DNA of 64,000 nucleotides from Herbidospora yilanensis (GTDB lineage: Bacteria; Actinomycetota; Actinomycetes; Streptosporangiales; Streptosporangiaceae): positions 1-64,000 of the forward strand of contig NZ_BBXE01000017.1 in NCBI RefSeq assembly GCF_001570565.1, in the 5' to 3' direction. The notes beneath the pieces were generated by a model, which had not been told where the DNA came from, made no database searches, and saw nothing but the letters and a program-made list of their open reading frames with translations. A program made the position numbers and the translations under genes. Below, one piece after another: positions 1 through 7,089 of this stretch. Position 1 is the first letter of the stretch, and each line of letters starts with the position of its first letter.

Positions 1-1019
1 GCCCCGACCACCCGCCCCGCCTGCACCGGATCGTCGGACCGCGTCCAGACCGCCGGCACGTCGTAAGCGCCGATCACCCGCGCCACCAGCTCGGCGTCAC
101 CCACCTCCTCGGCCGCCTCCACCGCCGCCGCACGATGCTCCCGCGCCGCCACCAGCCCCTCGCCGCCGGTCACCGCCAGCCCCCGCATCAACCCGACCGC
201 CGCCTCCAGCCTCGGCCCCGCCCCCGGCGCCACCCGATCATGCGCCGCCGCCGCGCTCGCCCACACCCGCGCCGCCGCGTCACCGAACGCCAGCCCGTCG
301 TCCTGCCGCAGAATCGCCGCCTCCAGATCCCGCAACCCCGGCCCCGGATCGAGCCCCAGCCGCCCCGCCAGCTCCGCCCGCGCCCCCCGCAGCACCGCCA
401 GCGCGTCGGCCTGCCGCCCCGCCCGATAGAGCGCCAGCGCCAGCAGCCGCCACATCTCCTCCCGCCACGGATGGGCCCGCGCCTGCGCGTCCAGATCCGG
501 CACCGCCTCGGCCGCCCGCCCCAGATCCAGCAACGCCTGCGCCCGCCGCTCCACCACCCGCAACCGCACCTCCGCCAGCCGCGCCCGCTCCCCCTCGGCC
601 CACGCCATCCCCGCGTACGCCGGCCCCCGCCACAACGCCAGCCCCGCGTCGAGCCCCGCCAGCACCGCCGCCGGCGGCCCGGCCACCCGCGCCGCCTCCT
701 CGAACCGCCACACGTCCGCCTCGGCCCGCAACGCGTAACCCGGCCCCGCCGTCACGATCACCCTCGCCGGCGTCCGCGGCGGGCGGCCCGGCTCCAACGC
801 CCGCCGCAACGCCGCCACGAACGTCCGGATCGCCGCCACCGCGCCCTCCGGCGGGTCGTCCCACAGATCGGCCGCCAGCACCTCGACCGGCACCACCCGG
901 CCCCCGGCCGCGACCAGCCGCGCCAGCACCTCACGATGACGCGGCCCCCGCAACACGATCGCCGCCCCCACCGCGTCCCACGCCTCCACCGGCCCGAGGA
1001 CCCCCACCACAACGGACAC
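1..1019 (-). CDS. SARP/BTAD-domain transcriptional regulator (3' end outside window)
   Basis: The reverse strand reads openly from a GTG at 1019 to the window edge (339 codons, no stop), so the C-terminus is missing. Residues 1-90 look like an OmpR-type winged helix of SARP regulators (GPVEAWDAVG..., LRGPRHREVLARLV, then AAIRTFVAALRRALEP). Residues about 95-245 form a bacterial transcriptional activation domain (VWRFEEAARVAG, LWRGPAYAGMAW, AHPWREEMWRLLALALYRAGRQADALAVL, LGLDPGPGLRDLEAAIL). Further helical, TPR-like sequence follows. SARP/BTAD proteins activate adjacent promoters through direct repeats, and GCTCATCGG is repeated with 11-bp periodicity in the 55-bp gap to the divergent hydrolase. 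That hydrolase is the obvious candidate target. Family assignment is firm; the target is inferred. Confidence 0.85.
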   Translation of the reverse strand, partial: MSVVVGVLGPVEAWDAVGAAIVLRGPRHREVLARLVAAGGRVVPVEVLAADLWDDPPEGAVAAIRTFVAALRRALEPGRPPRTPARVIVTAGPGYALRAEADVWRFEEAARVAGPPAAVLAGLDAGLALWRGPAYAGMAWAEGERARLAEVRLRVVERRAQALLDLGRAAEAVPDLDAQARAHPWREEMWRLLALALYRAGRQADALAVLRGARAELAGRLGLDPGPGLRDLEAAILRQDDGLAFGDAAARVWASAAAAHDRVAPGAGPRLEAAVGLMRGLAVTGGEGLVAAREHRAAAVEAAEEVGDAELVARVIGAYDVPAVWTRSDDPVQAGRVVG

Positions 1020-1034
1020 ACCGCCACGCTAACC

Positions 1035-1054
1035 GCTCATCGGATGCTCATCGG
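1035..1054. promoter_or_regulatory. Direct repeat GCTCATCGG x2, 11-bp period (candidate SARP box)
   Basis: GCTCATCGG occurs at 1035-1043 and 1046-1054, exactly one helical turn apart, between the divergent SARP gene (GTG 1019) and the hydrolase (start 1075/1078). SARP regulators classically bind direct repeats with 11-bp periodicity, so the arrangement fits autoregulation and/or activation of the hydrolase. The assignment rests on spacing alone. Confidence 0.5.
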
Positions 1055-1077
1055 CACCCGGCAACCTCAACCCCGTG

Positions 1078-1929
1078 ATGACCGACTTCACCCAGCACCG
1101 CGTCCCCGTCGCCGACGACGTCACCCTCACCGCCGCCGTCGGCGGCGACGGACCCGCCGTCGTCCTCCTCCACGGCTTCCCGCAGACCCGCCTCATGTGG
1201 CGGCACGTCGCCCCCGACCTCGCCACCACCCACACCGTCATCTGCCCCGACCTGCGCGGATACGGCGACAGCGACAAACCCGCCACCGGATACTCCAAAC
1301 GCGAGATGGCCGCCGACATCATCGCCCTCGCCCACGCCCTCGGCCACGACAGGTTCGCCCTGGCCGGCCACGACCGCGGCGCCCTCGTCGCCTTCCGCGC
1401 CGCCCTCGACCACCCGGCCACCATCACCCACCTGGCCTGCCTCGACGTCCTGCCCACCCTCGACATGTGGAACGTCCTGCACGGCGCCCCCGCCGCCGTC
1501 GCCTGGCACCTCTACCTCATGGCCCAGCCGCCCGGCCTGCCGGAAACCCTCATCGCCGCCGACCCCGACACCTTCTTCGGCCACTTCCTCGACGCCTGGA
1601 CCGGCGACCCCGCCGCCCTCCACGACGTCCGCGACACCTACCTGACCGCCGCCCGCCAGGCCATCCCCTCGATCGTCGCCGACTACCGCGCCTCCGCCGG
1701 CGTCGACCTCGACCACGACACCACCGACCGCGCCAACGGCACCCGGCTCACCATGCCCGTCACCGTCATCCAGCAGGACTGGGGCGCCGCCCTCGGCTAC
1801 GACGCCGCCGCCCTCTGGCGCGCCTGGGCCCCCGACCTCCGCCACCACACCACCACCGCGGGCCACTTCATGGCCGAGGAGGCCCCCGCCGAGATCACCC
1901 GCCGGCTCCGCGAACTCCTCGCTCGCTGA
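1078..1929 (+). CDS. Alpha/beta-hydrolase (haloacetate dehalogenase / epoxide hydrolase-like)
   Basis: A 283-aa cytoplasmic hydrolase. The oxyanion region is LLHGFPQTRLMW (about residues 30-41). GYGDSDKP follows, and the nucleophile elbow is AGHDRGALVAFRAALDHP, where Asp replaces Ser. The HDRG elbow is typical of haloacetate dehalogenases and soluble epoxide hydrolases. The C-terminal catalytic His lies in TTAGHFMAEEAP. GTG at 1075 directly precedes ATG 1078 and either could be used; there is no clear Shine-Dalgarno, so a leaderless mRNA is possible. It is divergent from the SARP/BTAD regulator and is its likely target. Substrate is unknown: haloacid, epoxide or lactone are all compatible with the fold. 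Confidence 0.85.
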   Translation: MTDFTQHRVPVADDVTLTAAVGGDGPAVVLLHGFPQTRLMWRHVAPDLATTHTVICPDLRGYGDSDKPATGYSKREMAADIIALAHALGHDRFALAGHDRGALVAFRAALDHPATITHLACLDVLPTLDMWNVLHGAPAAVAWHLYLMAQPPGLPETLIAADPDTFFGHFLDAWTGDPAALHDVRDTYLTAARQAIPSIVADYRASAGVDLDHDTTDRANGTRLTMPVTVIQQDWGAALGYDAAALWRAWAPDLRHHTTTAGHFMAEEAPAEITRRLRELLAR

Positions 1930-2034
1930 CCAGGTCAAATTCCGGCAAACCCCACTGCCCCCTGGCACGTCGACACCGCCAGGGGGCACCCGCCCGTGAA
2001 CATCATGGAGCCCTTCGACAGAAGGGAAGACCCA

Positions 2035-2523
2035 ATGCGTCCGCTCCTGTGCGCCGCCGCCCTCGCGCTCACCCTCGCGCCCCTCCAGCCGGCCTCGGCC
2101 GACACCGGCGACATCACCTGCCACGGCGGCAGCATCAGCCTGAACTACACCCCCGGGCTCACCTTCAAGAAGACCACCACCTGGATGACCGGGAACGGCG
2201 ACCTCGGCGTCTGCTCCTCCACCCGGCACCCCGCCATCACCGGCGGATCCATCCACGTCGAAGGCGGCCTCACCACCCAGTGCCCCGGCCCGATCGGCCC
2301 CGGCTACACCCGCCTCACCATCACCTGGAACGACGGCACCACGAGCACGATCAACCAGGCGACCCACCGCGGCGACCTCACCTCCTACACCATCGAAGGC
2401 GGCACCGCCCACCTCACCGGCCGCACCACCAGCAACCTCGTCGAACTCGGCGCCGGCTGCGTCCTCAACGGCGTCACCCAGACCAGCGCCACCATCGACA
2501 CGCTCACCACCAGCCACGGATGA
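2035..2523 (+). CDS. Small secreted protein of unknown function
   Basis: A 162-aa protein with a clear Sec signal peptide (MRPLLCAAALALTLAPL, cleavage probably after QPASA). A purine-rich ribosome site (GAAGGGAAG) precedes ATG 2035, so I prefer this start to upstream in-frame codons. The mature chain is Thr/Gly rich and polar. Cysteines are at DITCHGG, LGVCSSTRH, TQCPGP and GAGCVLNG, which suggests two disulfides in a compact beta-rich extracellular domain. The pattern recalls small exported proteins common in Streptosporangiales, but I do not recognise a named family. It ends 4 bp from the convergent prenyltransferase stop. Confidence 0.7.
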   Translation: MRPLLCAAALALTLAPLQPASADTGDITCHGGSISLNYTPGLTFKKTTTWMTGNGDLGVCSSTRHPAITGGSIHVEGGLTTQCPGPIGPGYTRLTITWNDGTTSTINQATHRGDLTSYTIEGGTAHLTGRTTSNLVELGAGCVLNGVTQTSATIDTLTTSHG

Positions 2524-2527
2524 CCGG

Positions 2528-3313
2528 TCACCGGCCGAAACGGCGACCCCGGCCCGCATACGAACGAAGCGCCCGCAGAAAATCGATCTCCCGGAAATCC
2601 GGCCAGTAGCACTCGCAGAAGTGCATCTCCGCGTACGCCGACTGCCACAACATGAAACCCGACAGGCGCTGCTCGCCGCTGGTCCTGACGATCATGTCGA
2701 GCGGCGCCTGCGCCGCCGTGTACACATGCCGCGAGATCGACTCCGCGTCGAACCCCTCCAGGATCTCCTCCAACGGGACACCCGCCGCCAGCCGCTCCCC
2801 GATCGCCGACCGGACCGCGTCGGCGATCTCCCGCTGACCCCCGTACCCGATCGCGACGTTCACCCTCACCCCGCCCCGCCGCCCCACCGTCCGGGCCGCC
2901 GCGTCCTTGATCGCCCGAGCCGTCGCGTCCGGCAGCAGATCCAGGCTCCCGATCGGCGTGACCTCCCACCGGCGACCCGGCGCGGCCAGCTCCTCGACGA
3001 CGCCCTCGATGATGCCCAGCAGGGCCGCGACCTCGTCCTCCCCACGGCCCAGGTTGTCGTCGGACAGCAGGTAGATCGTCACCTGCTCGATCCCGTACGC
3101 GTCGCACCAGCGCAGGAACGTCGGGATCTTCGCCCCACCGGCCCGATGGCCGTCGGCCGGATCAGGGAGACCCGCCGACCGCGCCCAGCGGCGATTGCCG
3201 TCGACCATGATCCCGATATGCCGCGGCATCAGCTCCCGGGGAAGCCGCCCCGCGAGCCTGCGCACGTAGAGCCGGTCGAGCACGCTCCTCAGCCGCCGTC
3301 GCATCCACACCAT
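2528..3313 (-). CDS. uppS: Isoprenyl transferase (cis-prenyl diphosphate synthase)
   Basis: A 261-aa UppS/cis-prenyltransferase that condenses isopentenyl diphosphate onto an allylic primer to make polyprenyl phosphate carriers for cell-wall synthesis. The catalytic Asp and first diphosphate loop are in HIGIMVDGNRRWARSAGL. Later hallmarks are GAKIPTFLRWCDAYGIEQVTIY, the LSDDNLGR loop (LSTEN position), VNVAIGYGGQREI, and the C-terminal MIVRTSGEQRLSGFMLWQSAYAE...DFREIDF block that binds Mg and isopentenyl diphosphate. The reading frame stays open to 3532, but ATG 3313 (MVWMRRRLRS) gives normal family length; the upstream segment is Arg-rich and untypical. Product chain length cannot be read; paralogs outside the main cell-wall locus are often short-chain (Z)-synthases. 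Confidence 0.92.
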   Translation of the reverse strand: MVWMRRRLRSVLDRLYVRRLAGRLPRELMPRHIGIMVDGNRRWARSAGLPDPADGHRAGGAKIPTFLRWCDAYGIEQVTIYLLSDDNLGRGEDEVAALLGIIEGVVEELAAPGRRWEVTPIGSLDLLPDATARAIKDAAARTVGRRGGVRVNVAIGYGGQREIADAVRSAIGERLAAGVPLEEILEGFDAESISRHVYTAAQAPLDMIVRTSGEQRLSGFMLWQSAYAEMHFCECYWPDFREIDFLRALRSYAGRGRRFGR

Positions 3314-3411
3314 GGGTTCATCGTCGACCGGCCCCGCCGCCCGGGACAACCGCCTGCACCGAACCCCCACCGAAAATCGACCGGGGGCACGCTTCGTGTT
3401 GTCGCAGCCGA

Positions 3412-3430
3412 GCGCCTTTACAAAGTAGAT
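3412..3430 (+). promoter_or_regulatory. 19-bp box GCGCCTTTACAAAGTAGAT, copy 1
   Basis: Identical to 6888-6906. It ends 10 bp upstream of the predicted -35 (3441-3446) of the DUF385 gene promoter. It contains a CTTT-AC-AAAG dyad and is AT-rich in very GC-rich surroundings, as expected for a regulator site. It also lies about 100 bp upstream of uppS on the other strand. Confidence 0.5.
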
Positions 3431-3440
3431 TTCCTGGAGG

Positions 3441-3469
3441 TTGACGGGCGAACGCCGGGCGCGTCTAAT
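3441..3469 (+). promoter_or_regulatory. Sigma-70-type promoter for the DUF385 gene
   Basis: -35 TTGACG (3441-3446), 17-bp spacer, -10 TCTAAT (3464-3469); expected start near 3476. This would give an unusually long leader of about 170 nt before ATG 3650. Confidence 0.55.
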
Positions 3470-3649
3470 GAGGCCCGATGTCGCGTGACTCCGGCCAAAG
3501 AGCAGTGGGCCGGCCGGTGATCGGGCGAACATCCTTCACGCGAAGGGTCTTGCGCGCCCCGCCTCTCAGCCGGCACGCCTTCGGCGACCGCCGCTTCCCC
3601 CTTTTTCACCGCAGTCGGTCACCCCTGATCTCCGGAGACACGCATCCAC

Positions 3650-4072
3650 ATGCCCACGCCATTCGACCGATCCGTCATCGCCGAGTTCCGCGCCAACGCG
3701 GGCCGGGTCGGCGGCCCCTTCGCGGGCGGCGACCTGCTCCTGCTCACGACCACCGGCGCGAAGTCGGGAAAGGAGACCACCACTCCCCTGGGCTATGTCC
3801 GCCACGGCGGCTCGCTGCTGGTCGTCGGCTCCAACCTGGGGGCCCCGCGGCACCCCGGCTGGTACCACAACCTGCTGGCCCATCCCTCGGTACGGGTGGA
3901 GCTCGGCGCCGAGACCTTCCCAGCCCTGGCGACCCCCGCCGGGGGAGCCCACCGTGACGAGCTGTTCGAGCAGGTCGTGAAGGTCTCCCCCGGCTACGGC
4001 GACTACCAGGCCCGGACCACCCGGCTCCTCCCGGTCGTCGTCCTCGAACGGGCCGGCGACCGCGCCGGGTGA
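3650..4072 (+). CDS. Nitroreductase/DUF385 family deazaflavin-dependent (F420) oxidoreductase
   Basis: A 140-aa split-beta-barrel protein of the DDN/DUF385 family, whose members bind F420H2 or FMN and reduce nitro compounds, quinones or unsaturated carbonyls. Hallmarks are LLLLTTTGAKSGKETTTPLGYVRHGGSLLVVGSNLGAPRHPGWYHNLLAHPSVRVELG, in particular TTTGAKSGK for the phosphate/oligoglutamate contacts and the P-W-Y-N-L block, with a C-terminal YGDYQARTTRLLPVVVLER. Length is standard. GGAG in the preceding 20 nt supports ATG 3650. The gene has a good promoter at 3441-3469 with the 19-bp box directly upstream, and a long leader. Native substrate is unknown. Confidence 0.9.
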   Translation: MPTPFDRSVIAEFRANAGRVGGPFAGGDLLLLTTTGAKSGKETTTPLGYVRHGGSLLVVGSNLGAPRHPGWYHNLLAHPSVRVELGAETFPALATPAGGAHRDELFEQVVKVSPGYGDYQARTTRLLPVVVLERAGDRAG

Positions 4073-4150
4073 GGGCGGAGGTCGACGCCCTCACCCGGAG
4101 GTCCCGCGGCCTCCGGCGCGCCCAGAGCTGGACTGACGGCGCCCTTGTTG

Positions 4151-4186
4151 TACTGTTCTAGAACAGTCTCCTGTTCTAGAACAGTA
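4151..4186. promoter_or_regulatory. Tandem GntR-type operators (CTGTTCTAGAACAG x2)
   Basis: Two identical perfect 14-bp palindromes at 4153-4166 and 4171-4184, 18 bp centre to centre. The pair with flanks forms a larger near-palindrome (4151-4186). They lie 18-50 bp ahead of the trpB start and immediately before its GGAGG, so bound protein would block the promoter or transcript start. The GntR/HutC gene that ends this operon is the natural ligand, giving autoregulation. Confidence 0.75.
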
Positions 4187-4201
4187 CGGAGGACGACGTA
4201 C

Positions 4202-5377
4202 ATGAGCGAACACGCCCTGATGAGCGACCCGGGAACCACCGGACGGTTCGGCGACTACGGCGGGCGGTACGTGCCGGAGTCCCTGATCCCCGCCTGCCAC
4301 GAGATCGAGGCCGCCTTCCGGGACGCCTGGGCCGACCCCGGCTTCCGCGACCGGCTCACCACCACGCTCACCGTCTACGCCGGACGCCCCACCCCGCTCA
4401 CCCCGGCCCGGCGGTTGTCGCGGGAGCTCGGGATCACGCTGCTGCTCAAGCGGGAGGACCTCGCCCACACCGGCTCCCACAAGATCAACAACGTGGTCGG
4501 CCAGGCGCTGCTCGCCGAGCGGATGGGCAGGCGGCGGCTGCTGGCCGAGACCGGCGCGGGCCAGCACGGCGTCGCCACGGCCACCGCCGCGGCGCTCCTC
4601 GGTCTGGAGGCGACCGTGTTCATGGGCGAGCGCGACATCGAACGGCAGGAGCTCAACGTCCGGCGGATGAACGTGCTCGGCGCCGAGGTCGTGCCGGTCA
4701 CCACCGGGAGCCGGACCCTCAAGGACGCCTGCAACGAGGCGATGCGGCACTGGGTCGCGTCCGTCGACGACTCCTACTACTGCGTCGGCTCGGTGATGGG
4801 GCCGCATCCCTACCCGTGGATGGTGCGCGAGTTCCAGCGGGTCATCGGCGAGGAGGCCCGCGTCCAGTGCGGCGCCGAACTGCCCGCCGGGGTGCCCGAC
4901 TACGTGGTCGCCTGCGTCGGCGGCGGATCCAACGCCGCCGGCACCTTCGCCGGGTTCGTCGGCACCACCGCGCGGCTCGTCGGGGTCGAGGCCGAGGGCG
5001 GCGCGGCGGCCACCTCCGGCCGCGCCGGGGTGCTGCACGGCTACCGCTCGCTCGTCCTCCAGGACGAGCACGGCCAGGTCAGGGAGGCCCACTCGATCGC
5101 GGCCGGGCTCGACTACCCGGGCATCGGGCCCGAGCACGCCCACCTCCGCGACGGGGGCCGCGCCCGCTACGCGACCGTCACCGACGACGAGGTCGTCCGG
5201 GCGCTCGTGCGCCTGGCCCGCACCGAGGGGATCCTGGCCGCGCTGGAGTCCTCCCACGCCCTGGCCTGGGTGATCCGGGCCGCCGAAACCGGCGCGGTCG
5301 CGCCCGGCTCGACCGTGATGCTGACGCTCTCCGGCCGGGGGGACAAGGACATCGCCGCCATCAAGGAGCTGCCGTGA
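4202..5377 (+). CDS. trpB: Tryptophan synthase beta chain
   Basis: A 391-aa TrpB1-type PLP enzyme joining indole and L-serine to make tryptophan. It shows RFGDYGGRYVPESL at the N-terminus, the PLP lysine (about Lys94) in HTGSHKINN, ETGAGQHGVATA with the catalytic Glu region, the phosphate-binding CVGGGSNAAG and the C-terminal LTLSGRGDKDI. Start ATG 4202 follows GGAGG at 4188-4192 with 9-bp spacing; upstream in-frame codons would translate through the operator palindromes and are rejected. It overlaps trpA by GTGA, so translation is coupled. No other trp genes are nearby and the operon ends with a GntR gene, suggesting a dedicated, induced second tryptophan synthase. A HutC-type ligand (small acid or amino-acid-like) is inferred. 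Confidence 0.95.
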   Translation: MSEHALMSDPGTTGRFGDYGGRYVPESLIPACHEIEAAFRDAWADPGFRDRLTTTLTVYAGRPTPLTPARRLSRELGITLLLKREDLAHTGSHKINNVVGQALLAERMGRRRLLAETGAGQHGVATATAAALLGLEATVFMGERDIERQELNVRRMNVLGAEVVPVTTGSRTLKDACNEAMRHWVASVDDSYYCVGSVMGPHPYPWMVREFQRVIGEEARVQCGAELPAGVPDYVVACVGGGSNAAGTFAGFVGTTARLVGVEAEGGAAATSGRAGVLHGYRSLVLQDEHGQVREAHSIAAGLDYPGIGPEHAHLRDGGRARYATVTDDEVVRALVRLARTEGILAALESSHALAWVIRAAETGAVAPGSTVMLTLSGRGDKDIAAIKELP

Positions 5378-6231
5378 CCCTCGAAGAGTTCCTGATCGCC
5401 CGCCGTGACGCGGGCCGTTCCCTGCTCGTGCCCTACGTCACCGGCGGGATCCGCCCCGGGTGGACGGACGTCGTCCGCGCCTACGTCGACGCCGGCGCCG
5501 ACGCCGTCGAGGTGGGCTTCCCGTTCTCCGATCCGATGCTCGACGGCGTCACCATCCAGGAGGCCTCCGACCGGGCCATCGCGGGCGGGGCCACGGTCGC
5601 GGGCATCCTCGCGGAGCTCGCCGCGCTCGACGTGGCGGTGCCGCTGTTCGCGATGACGTACAGCAACCTGGTCTTCCAGCGGAGCGGCGCCGCGTTCTGC
5701 GCGGCGCTGCGGGCGAGCGGGCTGCGCGGGCTGATCGTGCCCGACTCGCCGCTGGAGGAGGTCGGCGAGCTGGCCGGCGCGGCGGCGGCCGAAGGGCTGG
5801 ACCTGGCGCTGATGGCCGCGCCCTCCTCCTCCCCGGCCCGGCTGCGCGAGATCGCCGGGCGCAGCCGCGGGTTCGTCTACGCGGTGACCCGCATGGGGAC
5901 GACCGGCGAGGGCGGCGGGACGTCCCCGGCGGTGGCGCGGCTCGGCCGTGACCTCAAGGGGCTCACCGACCGGCCGGTCCTGTTCGGCTTCGGCGTGTCC
6001 GACCCGGCACGGGCCGCCGAGCTCGCGGGGCACGCCGACGGCGTCGTGGTCGCCTCGGCGCTGATGCGCCGGCTGCTGGACGGCACAGGGCCGCGCGAGC
6101 TGGGAGAGTATGTGGCGAGCATCCGCCGCGCGCTCGACCACAGGGAGCCCGATGAGCAGTACGCCCCGCTACCGCGCCATCGCCGACGACCTGATCGCCA
6201 AGATCAGGTCGGGCCACTACCGCGCGGGTGA
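5374..6231 (+). CDS. trpA: Tryptophan synthase alpha chain
   Basis: A 285-aa TIM-barrel enzyme that cleaves indole-3-glycerol phosphate to indole and channels it to TrpB. Catalytic Glu is in VEVGFPFSDP and catalytic Asp in SDPMLDGVTIQ. GLIVPDSPLEE and VTRMGTTGEGGG (phosphate loop) and LFGFGVSDPARAAELAGHADGVVVASALMR complete the family pattern, somewhat diverged from the usual ELGVPFSDPLADGPTIQ. GTG 5374 overlaps the trpB stop. The frame runs about 26 codons past the normal end (after RRALDHREP) and overlaps the gntR start by 80 bp. That tail is Arg/Gln rich and reads gntR codons in another frame, so it may be a read-out rather than a functional domain. Confidence 0.92.
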   Translation: MTLEEFLIARRDAGRSLLVPYVTGGIRPGWTDVVRAYVDAGADAVEVGFPFSDPMLDGVTIQEASDRAIAGGATVAGILAELAALDVAVPLFAMTYSNLVFQRSGAAFCAALRASGLRGLIVPDSPLEEVGELAGAAAAEGLDLALMAAPSSSPARLREIAGRSRGFVYAVTRMGTTGEGGGTSPAVARLGRDLKGLTDRPVLFGFGVSDPARAAELAGHADGVVVASALMRRLLDGTGPRELGEYVASIRRALDHREPDEQYAPLPRHRRRPDRQDQVGPLPRG

Positions 6232-6904
6232 GGCCCTGCCCGCGCAGCGTGAGCTCAGCGCCTCCTACGGCGTGACGATGATGACGCTCCGGCAGGCGCT
6301 GCAGGTGCTCAGCGGCGAAGGCCTGATCGACCAGCGGGCCGGCCGCGGCACCTACGTGACGCGGCCCAGCGCCGAATACCCCCTCGACACCCTGCGCAGC
6401 CTCGGCGACGACCTGCGCAGACAGGGCCTCCCCCTGCGGACCGAGGTGCTCTCGGCCGCGCTGCGGCCGGCCCCGCGCGCGCTCACCCGGCTCCTCGGCG
6501 ACGCGCCGGCCGGTCTGCGGGCCCTCCGGCTCGCCCGGGTGCGCCACCTGATGGGCCGGCCCGCCGTCCACCAGATCTCGTGGATCGTCGAGCCGCACGC
6601 CTCGGCGATCAGGGGGACCGATTTCACCGAGACCCCGCTCTACACCGCCCTCGCCGACGCCGGGGCGCGGGTGCACCGGGCGACCGAACGGGTCAGGCCG
6701 GCCCTGCTCACCGCCCCCGTGGCGGCCCGGCTGCGGCGCCCGGCGGGCGACCCGGTGTTCGTCAGCGAACGTGTCACCTATGACGACCGGGGCGAGCTGA
6801 TCGTCACCGACCACGCCACCATCCTCGGCGAGTGGATGGAGATCCGGGCCGAGCGCAAGGCCACCGACCTGTCGCTGCACTGGTCCGGCGCCTTTACAAA
6901 GTAG
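6152..6904 (+). CDS. GntR/HutC-family transcriptional regulator
   Basis: A 250-aa repressor. The N-terminal winged helix (residues 1-70) shows YRAIADDLIAKIRSGHYRAGEALPAQRELSASYGVTMMTLRQALQVLSGEGLIDQRAGRGTYV, followed by a HutC/UTRA effector domain (residues about 85-245: LARVRHLMGRPAVHQISWIV, PLYTALADAG, VTYDDRGELIVTDHATILGEW). It is the last gene of the trpB-trpA operon and starts inside the trpA 3' end (80-bp overlap). Its probable binding sites are the two CTGTTCTAGAACAG palindromes at the operon promoter. The effector is unknown; an indole or tryptophan-pathway intermediate would be logical but is inference. The stop codon lies inside the second copy of the 19-bp box. Confidence 0.92.
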   Translation: MSSTPRYRAIADDLIAKIRSGHYRAGEALPAQRELSASYGVTMMTLRQALQVLSGEGLIDQRAGRGTYVTRPSAEYPLDTLRSLGDDLRRQGLPLRTEVLSAALRPAPRALTRLLGDAPAGLRALRLARVRHLMGRPAVHQISWIVEPHASAIRGTDFTETPLYTALADAGARVHRATERVRPALLTAPVAARLRRPAGDPVFVSERVTYDDRGELIVTDHATILGEWMEIRAERKATDLSLHWSGAFTK

Positions 6905-6906
6905 AT
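6888..6906 (+). promoter_or_regulatory. 19-bp box GCGCCTTTACAAAGTAGAT, copy 2
   Basis: Identical to 3412-3430 and in the same orientation, overlapping the gntR stop codon. It ends 12 bp upstream of the -35 of the riboswitch/desulfurase promoter, the same geometry as copy 1. Confidence 0.5.
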
Positions 6907-6918
6907 CTCGGACCGGGC

Positions 6919-6949
6919 TTGCGTCCCGGCCGGGCCGCCGGGTTATAGT
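6919..6949 (+). promoter_or_regulatory. Promoter of the SAM-IV/desulfurase transcript
   Basis: -35-like TTGCGT (6919-6924), 19-bp spacer, -10 TATAGT (6944-6949). The start would fall at about 6956-6958, just ahead of the first conserved riboswitch base. Confidence 0.5.
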
Positions 6950-6956
6950 TCCGGCG

Positions 6957-7076
6957 AAGGTCATGAGTGCCAGCGCACAGCCCCGGCTCGCTGGCCGGCA
7001 ACCCTCGCGTCCGCGGCGGGGTGCCCCGGGTGAAGACCTGGTCCGTCGCGGGGTGCGGCGGGCAAGCGCGTGGCTC
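6957..7076 (+). ncRNA. SAM-IV riboswitch
   Basis: The segment begins GGTCATGAGTGCCAGCG (6959 on), continues with CCCCGGCT-CGCTGGCCGGCAACC, a variable stem, GGGGTGCCCCGGGTGA-AGACC, and closes with the diagnostic downstream GGCAAGCGCG near 7061-7070. This order of P1, the internal-loop GCCGGCAACC and the outer pseudoknot matches the actinobacterial SAM-IV class from memory. It lies between a promoter and the GTG of a cysteine-desulfurase-like gene. The closing part runs up to the CTCCTGGAGG ribosome site, so SAM probably represses translation initiation. I could not fold it computationally. Confidence 0.88.
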
Positions 7077-7089
7077 TCCTGGAGGCCTT

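Noticed and set aside
135-2609. Long plus-strand open frame (824 codons), Arg/Pro/His rich
   Set aside because: Shadow frame over the SARP gene, hydrolase and secreted protein; composition is typical of an out-of-frame reading of GC-rich DNA.
3314-3532. N-terminal extension of the cis-prenyltransferase
   Set aside because: Sequence is basic and unlike the family; normal length begins at ATG 3313, and the extension overlaps promoter elements.
4145-4201. Longer trpB start upstream (MLYCSRTV...)
   Set aside because: It would translate the operator palindromes and lacks a ribosome site; ATG 4202 has GGAGG.
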